Assembly: GCA_030015575.1 (NCBI GenBank)
Contig: CM057347.1
Span: forward strand, 507,721,176 to 507,785,175
Direction: 5' to 3'
Length of the DNA stretch: 64,000 nt
DNA from: Agapanthus africanus
Lineage: Eukaryota; Streptophyta; Magnoliopsida; Asparagales; Amaryllidaceae
Position 1 is the first letter of the stretch; the number at the start of each line of letters is the position of its first letter. Both the position numbers and the translations under genes were made by a program. Of the stretch, positions 36,816 to 47,669 are shown piece after piece. Below the pieces are notes generated by a model. That model was not told the DNA's origin. It was given only the letters and a program-made list of their open reading frames with translations, and did not search any database.

Positions 36816-38046
36816 TCAATCGTAGTATTTCTTCAAGAAACGGCCGTTTATTGGCCTGAAGGGTCTTTCGCCATGCATATCCATGAGCAAGTAAGTCCCG
36901 CCCTGGTAGACTTTGTCTATGATGTACGGGCCTTCATAATTCGGCTCGAATTTCCTCCGTTTGGCACGATTGGGGATCATAGGTCTTTTGACCACTAGCA
37001 CGAGTTCTCATTGGCGGAATGTTATCGGCCTAGTCAATCTCTCGTATAAGCGTGTTATTTTTGCTTTGTAGGCTTCCAAGTTTTGCTGCGCCATGAGCCG
37101 AGTTTCATCGAGGGCGTCGAGCTCCTCAAGCCGAAGATGAGCATTCTCCCCGTCTGTTAGCTCGTAATGAACTGCCACTCGTAGAGAGGGTAGCTCTATC
37201 ACTAAGGGAAGTACTGCTTCAGTGCCGAATACCAATGCATACGGCATTGTGTTCGTGGCCGTTTTGAACGTAGTTCGATACGCCCAGAGAGCTTCATGCA
37301 TTCTCTCGTGCCAGTCCTTCTTATTTTTGGACACCGTCTTTTACACGATCTTCGTCAAGATCTTGTTGAAAGCCTCAGCCAGACCGTTAGCTCGGGGATT
37401 ATAGACCGAGGAGTATCTCCAGTCTATATTATGTTGTTGCGCGAAGCGGCTGATTCTGTGACTTCTGTAGGCCGGCCCGTTATCGGAGATAATCCGTCGC
37501 GGAGTGCCGAACAGATAGATGACGTGTGTCTTGAAGAAATGGAGAATATTCTCCGTCTTCACTTCTCTCAGCGGTATTGCTTCTGCCCATTTGGAGAAGT
37601 AATCGGTTGTTGCCAGTATGAACCGATGTCCTCTGGACGATGTTGGTTCAATGGGCCCGATTATGTCAGTTCCCCACATTTCGAACGGCCAGCTAGCCAT
37701 CGTCGGGTGTAGCAGATTTGGATGCTGATGGATAAAGTCCTCGTGAATCTGGCACGAGTGGCACTGCTTCGCCTATTCGAGGCGGTCTTGGATCATTGTG
37801 GGCCAATAATAGCCCATCCTTTTGATCTTCAGTTTCAACTTCGGCCCGGCTTGGTGAGAACCGTACAGTCCGTCGTGAGTTTCTTGGATGACTCTCTTTG
37901 CTTCTTCAGGTCCAAGGCATCTTAGCCACAGGGAGTCGAACGATCTCTTATACAGAGTCTCGAGGACGCATCTTCAGGTGTTCGACGGGATTTGAAGTAG
38001 TCTATAAAGACTTCTCTCCAATCATTAACCTTTTCCTGGTCTTTTA
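36816..38046 (-). pseudogene. C integrase (Tat-like)
   Basis: Reading from 38046 down: the RNase H/integrase linker (NDWREVFIDYFKS), the HHCC zinc-binding region (ETHDGLYGSH ... QCHSC), the core with WPFEMWGTDIIGPI (first Asp), SDNGP (second Asp) and LAEAFNK (Glu), then the C-terminal domain (RRKFEPNYEGPYII). Catalytic residues are present, but the frame is broken by stops near 37773, at 37341-37343 and at 37008-37010, plus a shift near 37970. Integrase inserts the cDNA into the host genome; this copy cannot. RT and RNase H should precede it, but F sits there instead. Confidence 0.88.
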
Positions 38047-38989
38047 TGTTTCTCCCAATCAGAGCAAAGCTCTGTTTGAATTTCAAAATTCAAAAATAGA
38101 AGCAACGCTTCAGATTCCTTACACTGCGCGCCACGTGTCAAAAGCAGACACGCCAGCGCCAGGAGTGCTGCACCCAAGACAGCACACCCCCAATCAGAGC
38201 AAAGCACTATTTCAAAATTCAAATTTTAAAATGAAGCAACGCTTCAGATCCCTTGCGCTCTGCGCTGCGCGCCACGTGTCAAACACAGTGTTGGGGTAAA
38301 AAGTTACACCCCAGTTGACCGAGTCAAAGTCAAGGTCAACCCCCAAGCTAGATGGGCCCAAGCCCAGGTCAAGCGGGTCCACGCCCAAGTCGAGCCCGCG
38401 GCCAGCCTCCCCATGCCAACAACAAAACCATGTAATAAATAATTTTTATGTAATTTTTTATACATGAATGTATACAAATTGGGTATAAAGCCAATATTTT
38501 GTAAGCCCGTGGCTTATGTGCAAAAATGAAATGGCACATGAGCCATGGGATAGGCAAAATGCCATTTTGTGAAGTCCAAGGGGCTATATGTAAACATGTA
38601 AGCCTATAAAAGGTAACATGATGATGAATAAAGTAAGACTTTTTTATTCTCTCAAAAACCTAGGGTTTGTACATCTTTTCCTTTTCTGAAGGCTTCAAAC
38701 TTTCTTCTTTCTTTTGAATTAAATCAAGAGTTTTACTTTTCCTTTTCCAAAACTAAATAGTTTTTCACCACAAAACCCACAAAAGGGAACTTGGATCTAC
38801 CATTAGATCTCAAAAAGAAGATATTTTTAGATCTCACATCTCTTGATCTTCAAGATCCAGCCAACAGAGGAGGAAGAAGAAGAACCCCTTTCATCAACCA
38901 AAACATTTTAGGAGTTTATTTCACTCTAAACCCTATTTCTGGGACTAAAAGCCCCTTTTTCTCGTTAGCGCCCAGCGCTCAAGAGTAAA

Positions 38990-39225
38990 GCGCCCACGTG
39001 CCGACACGTGGCGCGCTTGCGCTCAAGCGCCCAGCGCTCAAGCGCAAAGCGCCCACGTGCCGACACGTGGCGCGCTTGCGCTCAAGCGCAAAGCGCCCAC
39101 GTGCCGACACGTGGCGCGCTTGCGCTCAAGCGCAAAGCGCCCACGTGCCGACACGTGGCGCGCTTTCACTCAAGCGCCCAGCGCTCAAGCGCAAAGCGCC
39201 CACGTGCCGACACGTGGCGCGCTTG
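38990..39225. repeat. five tandem paired G-box units in S2
   Basis: CACGTG-ccga-CACGTG within GCGC-rich arms recurs at units starting 38990, 39049, 39093, 39137 and 39196 (periods 59, 44, 44, 59). Confidence 0.9.
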
Positions 39226-39289
39226 CGCCTAAGCGCACAGCGCTCGAGGCGCTGGCCCCACGCATCCTTTGGATGCCTTTTCCCCCTCT

Positions 39290-39345
39290 TTTTATATATA
39301 TACATATATATATATATATATACATATGTATACATATGTACACAC
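39290..39345. repeat. AT-rich microsatellite in S2
   Basis: A (TA)n run with interspersed catatgtatacatatg palindromes. Confidence 0.85.
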
Positions 39346-41067
39346 ACATTCACCAACACTGTTCCCCTTAAAAAAAATTTGGGCCGGGGTGCTGCCCCGC
39401 ACCCCGCAAGGGGGCTGCTAGCCCCCTTGACCCCCAGCCCGCTATCCGGGTAGCGGAACCCCCGTAAAAACTCTACGAGGCCCCCGATACATCCAAAACC
39501 CCCTTTCAAAACACATCACACACACACAGAACATTGAGTTCGCATGACCAGTTTAACCCGTCAATCGGAGGTTCCCTCGCTCCAAAGGCGAGGGGTAATT
39601 AACGGCAGTTTAGTCCGCGGCCGCCGGAGATTCGGATCCCCACAATCATTAAATCCCGGCCTACCCTAGGTAGGGGGAATCTGTAGTACGACTGACAAGC
39701 GCGCGCGTATTCACATCTCAATGGGGTGACGAAAAACACCCTACACACAGGTGCGCTAGCGCAGTTGCGCTGCGCGCCACGTGTCAAACTCAGGTGCGCT
39801 AGCGCCAATTGCGCCAGCAATGGAATTTAAATAATAAATTATTAATTAATCAGAATTAAAATTCTGTTCTAGAAAGATCTTTCCAATCTTATTAAAATAT
39901 GAAGATTATCTTCTGTAAAACAGAGGCCTTAGGATCAAAGATCCAACGGTGGGGAAATATTCCCTGATCAATTAGAGAAAGATCTCTGTAACTAACTTAA
40001 CAAACCAATTGGCCCTATATAAAGGCCCCAAGACCTCAAGTCTCAGATAGAAAGAACCCTCTGCAAAGTTTGAGAAAAAAACTCAAAGAGAAAGAAAGGC
40101 AAGCCTTTGAAAAAAGAAAATCATTTTCTTCATCTTTAAAGGTAAAGAATTTAATTCTTGCAGAACAGAGGTGAGAACATCTCACTAAAAGAAGAATCAT
40201 CTTCTAAAAAGATCAGAGATCTAAGAACAAGATCAAGATTTTCAATAGAAAAGAAAAAGATCAAAAGATCTAATCATAAAAGATTAAAAGAAGTAATTTA
40301 CTTCATTCACAGATCTTTTGATCTATAAAGGCATAGCCTTTTGATAAGAACAAGAACTTTGGTTCTTGGATCTTGAGGCAAGGCCTCCTTTGAAGAACAA
40401 AAAACTTGTTCTTTGGCCTTAATTTGATCAAAATGCGCTCTGCGTTATTGGACAGTGCCTTGCACTCTTGAATTGCACCTTTGCGCTCCTTGGACTGACG
40501 CACAGCGCCAAAAACGCGCCACGTGTCAACCACAAAACAGTTTGCGCTTTGCACTTTTAAATATAGCGCACTGTGCTCTTGGACTGGCGCACAGCGCCAG
40601 AGCGCGCCACGTGTCACTCGCTGGCGCAGCGCACTCAGAAAGCGCAGTGCGCTAGCAGACTTGCGTTTAGCGCTAAGAGTGACACGTGTCACCTTTGCAT
40701 GCGCTAGCGCAATGCGCTCTTTGATTGACGCAAAGCGCCTGACAAGCCACATGGTCAGACCACTATTTTGCTCCTGATAAATGCTATGCATTTAATTACA
40801 GAGCCCAATGCTATGCATTATTAAAAGGGAAGAGCCCAAGTAAAGGCCTAATAGGCAGAACACAAAAAAAAATGTTAAACATTTTTAACTGGACTTAGCC
40901 CAATCCTGGCCATAAGTCCTCAATATAAATTGAATTGAGCACAACTGCTCTTCCAATTAATTTACACCCGGTTAGAGGGTACATCTCTTTACTCCTCTGA
41001 CATCCGTCGTTGTAATCTTTCAACGTCGTCAGAGAGGTGACTGGTCCCGACGACCACACATTGCTAC

Positions 41068-41410
41068 GGACTGTGGGGTCCTTAAACTCATGGACTATGA
41101 CGTCCTTAACCTCGACCGTGATGTCTTAAAACTAATACCGGACTGTGGGGTCCTTAAATTCACGGACTATGATGTCCTTAACCTCGACCGTGATGTCTTA
41201 AAACTAACGTCGGACTGTGGGGTCCTTAAATCCATGGACTATGATGTCCTTAATCTCGACCGTGATGTCTTAAAGCTAACACCGGACTGTGAGGTCCTTA
41301 AGCTCACGGACTATGATGTCCTTAACCTCGACCGCGATGTCTTAAAACTAACAATGGACCGTAATGTCCTTAAACTAATTATCGACCGCAATGTCATTAA
41401 ACTAAACAAT
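41068..41410. repeat. GGAC-N6-GTCC tandem units in the F LTR
   Basis: A compound unit of about 63 bp, (ggac-tgtggg-gtcc)(ggac-tatgat-gtcc)(cgaccgtgatgtct), is repeated about four times and then decays. The ORF 41090-41413 translates as a repeating DYDVLNLDRDVLKL peptide and is judged to be a repeat artefact. Confidence 0.85.
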
Positions 41411-41959
41411 TGAGTCCAATTGCTCTTTTGTTGGATCGAAACGATCCCGTTAAGTTGATCTTAGTCTAGAATTAGACTAACGTATCCTTAATAAACGTTT
41501 AAGTTGATCTTAGTCTCAAATGAGGCTAACGTATCCTTAAACCCAAACCCCCCAAACCCAAATCTAAGAAAGATACGGATTTGGACTAGTCCACGCTCTA
41601 CGGGCGACAACATAACTTAGTCTCCGTATACAATCCACGGGTAACCAAACAAAAAACAAACACCCACGACACGAAGTGACCATCTGGAAGGAGAAAGTTG
41701 TTACCGCGACGCGGCAGCGTAATTAACTGCAGGGGCTTGCGCCTGCAGGGAAGAGCGTCCCCACAATCAAAAACCCCTCACCGTGAGGGGGAATCTGACG
41801 AAGTCTGCTACATCGGCCGCATCCGTTCAAACCTTCGATACATGGTGCATAAATCAACTTGGCATCTTCGGAGAGGTGAACGGATAGCACCAATTAGCAT
41901 CTACCCCGAATTTCAGGCAAGACGTCTGTCTTGCGCGTCTTCCGGAGGGGAACAGATTC

Positions 41960-41978
41960 TGGCACGCCCGGTGGGACC
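41960..41978 (+). other. primer binding site of F
   Basis: TGGCACGCCCGGTGGGACC begins 5 bases after the LTR end. It starts with TGG, complementary to a tRNA CCA tail. The tRNA species was not identified. Confidence 0.65.
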
Positions 41979-42042
41979 TCTTCCTCTTTCCACTCCACAC
42001 TTCGTGTGTCGTGTTCGCGAACCAATCGCGGTTTGCTAATGG

Positions 42043-45000
42043 TTGCCCTTGGATTTCGAGGTACTAAAATTTGGCGTTTTGCTTGGTGCAGAAAGCGAAG
42101 GATCAATAGCGTTCACTTGCTCAAAATGTTCCGCATGCAACTGCAACCCACGTCCTGCCTCAACTGGGGGCATAGCCTACGGGCCCCAAGCTGCTTCCCT
42201 GTTCACGATGCCCGTGGAACAGGTTACTCAAGCCACCATAGGATTGTTTTTTGGGACCATGCTCCCGCCAACGAGCTTCACCGCTCCTGTGCTGACACCA
42301 GAAGCTCCCAGGAAGTCGGTCTTTGATCGGCTTGCTACTACCATGGCCCCTTTCAACGGGTTGTCCAACACCAGCACCTCGGTCTTCTCCAGATTGGGCC
42401 AAAATTCCCGTGGGCCCACAATGAAGCCTGCAATCCCAGAGAAGGTTATTCCAAAGAGAGTAACCAACCCTGCTCCTGAAGTCATCAAGGCGGCTTCTCC
42501 TGCCAAGGGATCGGTCTTTACAAGACTGACCGTCCCAACTCCCGCTCCTGTTACTCAAAGAACATCGGTCTTTAACAGGCTGACACCGGCAACGGCCCCT
42601 CACTTGAACAAGGGGAAAGACAAGGCCATCCCCGTCACCGAGCCAACTCCATCAGCGTGACATGCTCGACGTCGCCACTGGCGCCGAGTGAGGAAGGCCG
42701 GAGGCAACTCCCCTTCTGGGCTAACTCCACCAGCCCCGACGGTGGAAATTAATACTGCTGTTCCAACTGGGAACAGCTTTGAGCTGCTAAATAAGGTGCG
42801 TAGGAATTCTCCTACCGCCGTACTAAAAAGATCTCCTCCTCCACTGGAGAAGGTTGCGGAAGCAAAGCCAGAACAGTCCCCTCAGCGGCTGTCCTCCAAG
42901 ATCTACAAAGTCTGGCGGCAGGTCCAGAACTCACTGGTTGATCAAGACTATCCCTGCCGGCAGAAGAAGCTGAAGGTCCGACATGAAGAAAGCCGTCCTG
43001 TTAAGCCACAAAAGATGACAACTACTTAGGAGCTCACTGCAGCGGCCCCCTCAACGTCAACCACTCAGAAAAGAAGGAGGCCAGAGAAAGCCCCTGTGAA
43101 CGTGGCAGACCATAAAAACGTCGAGCCCAAATGCCCTAAGTCTGGGGGCACAACGGTCCATACTGTTTACATGGCATCTGGGAAGGAGGATAGCCGCGTT
43201 TCTACGGGCCACCGACCACTCACCCGATCCATCACAAGAGCCCAGGAACAGCAGCAGCAGAAGCTTCAGGAAATGCTGACTGCGATGGCCGTACTTACCA
43301 GGCCAAAAGAAAGCCCGGAGGCGTCATCAGAACAACGTCGCGAACACGAGACTGATGCTGAATTCCTTCAGAGAATGCTCGAAAAGAAGGACAAGGAGGC
43401 TGCGGAACAAGCGGCCAATATAAAGCAAATGGCTCTTCTGTTCCAAGACATGGTCGGGATGATGATACAGCCGGATCCTCCAGCCGAAGATCCTCCGATT
43501 ATCCTCGAAGACGACAGAGAAGAAACATCAAATCCACCTCCGGCTCTTTCAACAGCCAAAGAGGAAACAATCTCTAAAGCTGCCCTAGATGACTATATTG
43601 CTCAGCAAATAAGAGTTCACCAGGAAAGTGAGGCAGCCGGCCAAGTTGCCAAAACAGGGCAACCGTATCCAGGCTGGTATGATCGGATAAAATACCCGCC
43701 GGGCTACACGATCCCGAAATTCCATGTCTACAAAGGGACAGGCAATCCCCATCAACATGTCGCCCAGTTCAGGGCTCTTTGTGGCAACACCGGCGGCGAT
43801 GATAAGCTCTTGTTTCGCCAATTCGGCGGCAGCTTATCGGAGACGGCTTTTGAGTGGTACTCCGAGCTTCCAAACGACTCCGTCAAAACTTTCGTAGAAA
43901 TGGAGTTGCTATTCACCCAGCGATTCGCAAGTGCCAGCGAACGCACCCCAATAACGGCGTTGATCAATGCAAGGGTGAAGCCGGGCGAAACTTGGGTCCA
44001 ATACGCAATCCGATGGAGAAACCTGTGGTCAAAGTGCGAACAGCGTATCGAAGAAGCACCAGCGGTGGGCATGTTCGTGGGCACCCTAGACCCTCATGCA
44101 ACTATTTCACAGTTCATGATGTTCTTTAAACCGACCACGTTCCAGGCTTTAATCGATAAGCTAGCCCAGAAGGATCAAATGGGTCACAGACCGTCTCCCC
44201 CGAAGCCGGAACCGCGGAACGACACGGGTAAAGGGAAGGCGACCTTCGTCGCGAACACCCAACAGCAGCCCAGTGCCCCAAAGCTAGCAGATCAACTGGA
44301 AGAGAGACGGCGCTATTACAATGAGAAAATGAAGCGCCCTTACTCATTCCCATGGGATAAAACGAAGAGGCTGTTCGAGCTGGCGGTACGCAACAGGCTC
44401 ATCAACTTACCAAATCCAAGGCGACCACCGCAACCCAGCGAAGTGAATAATCCCAATTATTGCCCTTACCACCAAATAGTAAGCCATCCGATCGAGGATT
44501 GCTTCGTCTTTAAGGGATGGATCGAAGATCAGTACCTACAAGGCAAGTTTGCGTTGTCTAAGAAGTGGAAAGTAAACCCACCACAACCGCACACTCCTAA
44601 GAAGACGGACACGCCGGGGGCAACGTGTTCTTTTGTTGAAGAAGCTCCATGAGAGGTCGTGCTTTCAGCCAAAACCAAAAGGATACTGAATGATCTTCAG
44701 ACATGTCCGGCGATCAGGTGGAAGAACCCGTTAGAACCCCAGATCATCGAAGGGATGCTAAAGCCGCGCCCAACTCTAAAAATTGGTGATGAGGACCCAA
44801 GCATTCACACCCAGCCGTCAAAATCTTCAATGAAGAAGAAGAAGAGATCCAAAAAGCCCGTGAAGCTTGGCGACAAGAGCACGGACCTGCAGAAGAAGAT
44901 TGACGCGCTGGAAGAGTATAATCAGAAGGCGCGAACCCCAATCACGCTCCAAGAGTTCCTCAGCCACGTCCTTGAGGACGAAGATGATGGAGAAGACTCG

Positions 45001-45427
45001 TCGGATGGATCTGAGGAGTACGTGGCAAGTTGTCATGTGATCTCTCACTCGTCGATAGACGATGAAGAAACTCCTTGCACTGAGAAGCTGGGGGTAAATC
45101 TTAAGCTGGAACTTCTGGAGCCGTCAGACGAAATAATTGATGCATTCCTGAACACGGCTCTTTTGAAAAGTAAAGCTGATCGGGAGCGCGAGACGGCCAT
45201 ATTTGAAAGAGCCAAATGCCGGCGACTAGATGAAAGAGTCGAGACACTTCCGCCGAATCAAGGAACATCCGTCACGGATAAAAACAAGTTCAAGACGAGG
45301 AAAAGGTTTTCTAAAGCCATATCAATGGGAATGAAGCTAACACCCTCTAAAGGAAACACTCCCGGTGAAGCAGAGACGCATCCTAGCTACTGCTCATATC
45401 ATCGAAAGATTTCGCACCACCGAGGAG
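42043..45427 (+). pseudogene. F gag (Tat-like), with nonsense codons
   Basis: One frame runs from 42043 (no clear ATG in frame) to about 45427, broken by in-frame stops at 42658-42660 (TGA), 43027-43029 (TAG) and 44650-44652 (TGA). The N-terminal part is Pro/Ser/Thr-rich with repeated SVFTRL/SVFNRL words. The gag core (about 43700-44130) has the retrotransposon-gag pattern (FEWYSELPNDSV, ETWVQYAIRWRNLW). Near 44330-44550 comes a module with YSFPWDKTKR and CPYHQIVSHPIEDC. A second CSYH module lies at 45390-45425, where a frameshift moves the reading into the next frame. Confidence 0.85.
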
Positions 45428-47668
45428 TGCAATGCTTTTAAAAGGTGGTGGCAGGGATATGTTGCTCACCGGCAACATTTTAAGCGGGTGAAACGCAAAA
45501 CCCAGCGGGAGCAAAGAAGTGGGACTGAGGAGCATAAAAGAGACACCGGTAACTGTCGGATGGTCAACACCGGGGGATCGCAAATTCTCACTTTCGGAAG
45601 CGACTCTGACGAAGAAATGGCTCTTGGCCCCCTCTTTAAAGAATCCGCATTGGGAAAGAAGGAAGAACTGAAGGCCTGTGAAAACATCCAGCCGCGCAAT
45701 CGCATGCTTCCGGAAAAGAATCTCGGATCCACGAGTAAAAAAGATAAGGGAAAAGAAAAGGTCTCCGAGGATATCGCCCTGGACGACCAAGTCATGAAAG
45801 AACTGACCGCCAAGGACCTGCCAAATAATAGTAAGGTGGACTATAACGTTCTGGCGCACTTGAGGAAGTTACCCTCACAGCTCAGCATTCTCGACGCCCT
45901 TTTACTATCCAAAGAAGCGAGAAATTCATTGATCAAGGCATTACAAGAGCCAGAACAATTCCAAGCTTTTCTTGCCGAAGAAAAGAAGAAGGACAAGCTG
46001 GAGGAAGTACGCACGACCAATATCACCTACGGCAACGAAGACCTCCTCCTTGGGACGTGCGAGCACAACCGTCCCCTCTATGTCTCAGGATACTGCCACG
46101 ATATAAAAATAGGCAAAATCCTGGTCGACAATGGGTCTTCCGTTAATCTCCTCAACGTGCGAGTGTTAAAGGAAATCTGCATGAGCGTCCAGCATCTCGC
46201 TCGTGATAAAATCACCATCTCCGGTTTTGACTCCCAGTCATCGCGGAATCTCGGGTCTGTGATATTGACATTACGATTCGGGTTACTTGTCACGGATATT
46301 AAATTTCATGTCATCGATGCCAAGACATGCTACAATGCTTTGCTCGGCAGGCCCTGGTTACAGGAATACAACATTATCCCTTCTACACAACATCAGTGTA
46401 TGAAATATTTCAAGGAGGGTCTCGAGTACACTGTGACGGGAGAGCTGAACCCATTCTCCGTGAACGAAGTCCGAAAGTACGAAGATGCAAAATACTTTTT
46501 ACCAGATTTTGAGGACACTGAGAGATGTCACAAACCGGAGAACAAAGCTATCACCACCATTCCGGTCTTTGGGAGTGATACTGAAGAAGAGGAAGAGATA
46601 GTTTATTCAGGTCCACCCCAGTACAACAAGCCGGGACCGTCCGCTCCTATGTTGATCTTTGGCAGCGATTCGGAAGTTGAGGTCCATACTATATTCTCTG
46701 CTCGGCCTTCAATACAAACATTCGCTGATGAAGAGCAAAGTCTGCAAGTTGCCATGGTTCCACCCAAGCATCATAAAGAACTAGACGTGCTTGATACCTA
46801 TAATGTGGAAGAGCTGCAGACGTTCTATGTCCCTCCCAGGCGAGAAGGTGAAAAGGCGATCTTATTCTACCGATCCGGGGAAATCAATATGGAGAAAGAA
46901 ATCTGGCACGGCGCGGATTCTACACTTGACAGGCTCCAGCCCATCCGTCTGCCTAGATACTACACAGAAGGCCTGAAAAGGCTGTTGAAGCGCCAAGGGA
47001 TACCCTTCAAACAGACCGCTCGAAAAGCTAAGTTCTATGACAGGATATGGAACGTTCCCGGAACTCAGCGCAAGTTGCCCAACGGGAGAATGGAAGCGAT
47101 CGGGCTTGGATATGTTCGGTCCAAAAAACGGGAGCTACTCCGCGACTGCTACGTCGTACATGACTTTGATAAAGAAGGAGATGCTCAATGGGAGAATGCC
47201 AACCCTGAACCAGAAAGAGCCCCGGACGTAAAAATGCACAGTCCGTCGTTCGAAGAACAAATGGACAAGCTTATAAAGGAAGCTGGTCAAAAAGTTCGAG
47301 ACGACTATAATCGCGAGATGGCCATCTATGAGAAAGCCAGGACGCAACGCCTTCTTCAACAGGCTGCGAAAGATGAAAATGCCCCTCCATGTCAACCTGT
47401 TGTACAAAAGGCTCGACGCAGAGACAGAAATAAGTCAAAGAGCGGAAAAGGCGTTCGACAGCGACAAAGCGCGGCCAAGAAGTCACGCGATCGAGAATCG
47501 AGCGGTCCGGATTTGTCCCTTATGAAGAAGATGAGTCGAGCATACTCTTTTCCTCAAGACAAGACAAAGAAGATACTTGATCTTGCCATAAGACATCAAA
47601 TGCTTACACTCCCGGAGTCCAAGCACCCCGAGCAAGCTAACAAGGTCTCTCATCAGAAATTAGTTTAA
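45428..47668 (+). pseudogene. F gag-protease continuation, truncated before RT
   Basis: This continues the polyprotein after the frameshift and stays open for about 745 codons. The aspartic protease region (about 46090-46390) carries ILVDNGSSVNLL and, downstream, LLGRPWLQEY; DNG replaces the commoner DTG. A conserved Tat linker (RLPRYYTEGLKRLLKRQG) is near 46950, and a third YSFPQDKTKK module near 47550. The frame stops at 47666-47668, essentially at the deletion junction. Repeating the YxFP/CxYH module is known in Tat polyproteins. Confidence 0.85.
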
Positions 47669-47669
47669 G

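Larger units (their letters stand above)
38289..39745 (+). mobile_element. solo LTR S2 (1457 bp) inside the F LTR
   Basis: It begins TGTTGGGGTA and ends ACACCCTACA, with a perfect 5-bp TSD cacag (38284-38288 and 39746-39750). The equivalent region of S3 lacks it. A TATA-like cctataaaagg (about 38603) and AATAAA (about 38627) point to + orientation. It contains a G-box array (38990-39225), an AT dinucleotide run (39290-39345), a chain of GC palindromes (39386-39456) and a terminal hairpin (39660-39674). No coding capacity; innermost layer of the nest. Confidence 0.9.
38047..41954 (+). repeat. F 5' LTR (carrying solo LTR S2)
   Basis: It starts TGTTTCTCCCAATCAGAGC and ends GGAGGGGAACA. Without S2 it is about 2.45 kb. 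It aligns with solo LTR S3 (58041-60817) at both ends. It is made of short palindromes (AGAGC-aaa-GCTCT, GAAGC-aac-GCTTC, AAGAAC-aaaaaac-TTGTTCTT), scattered ccacgtgtca G-boxes and GGAC arrays. The ORFs seen through it are compositional artefacts. Confidence 0.88.
38047..47669 (+). mobile_element. Tat-like element F, 5' half, inserted antisense in C
   Basis: A complete 5' LTR (38047-41954) is followed by a PBS (41960-41978), gag and protease, and stops abruptly at about 47669 against the truncated C 5' LTR. RT, RNase H, integrase and 3' LTR are missing. The left flank tttta (38042-38046) cannot be matched on the right. One deletion running from inside F's pol into C's 5' LTR would explain both truncations. 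Confidence 0.85.

Noticed and set aside
38998..39453. overlapping ORFs with repeated CRHVARL/ALKRKAP peptides
   Set aside because: They arise from the G-box array of S2 in several frames at once.
41090..41413. ORF with repeating DYDVLNLDRDVLKL peptide
   Set aside because: It is a translation of GGAC-N6-GTCC repeats in the F LTR and is not conserved in frame in C or S3.
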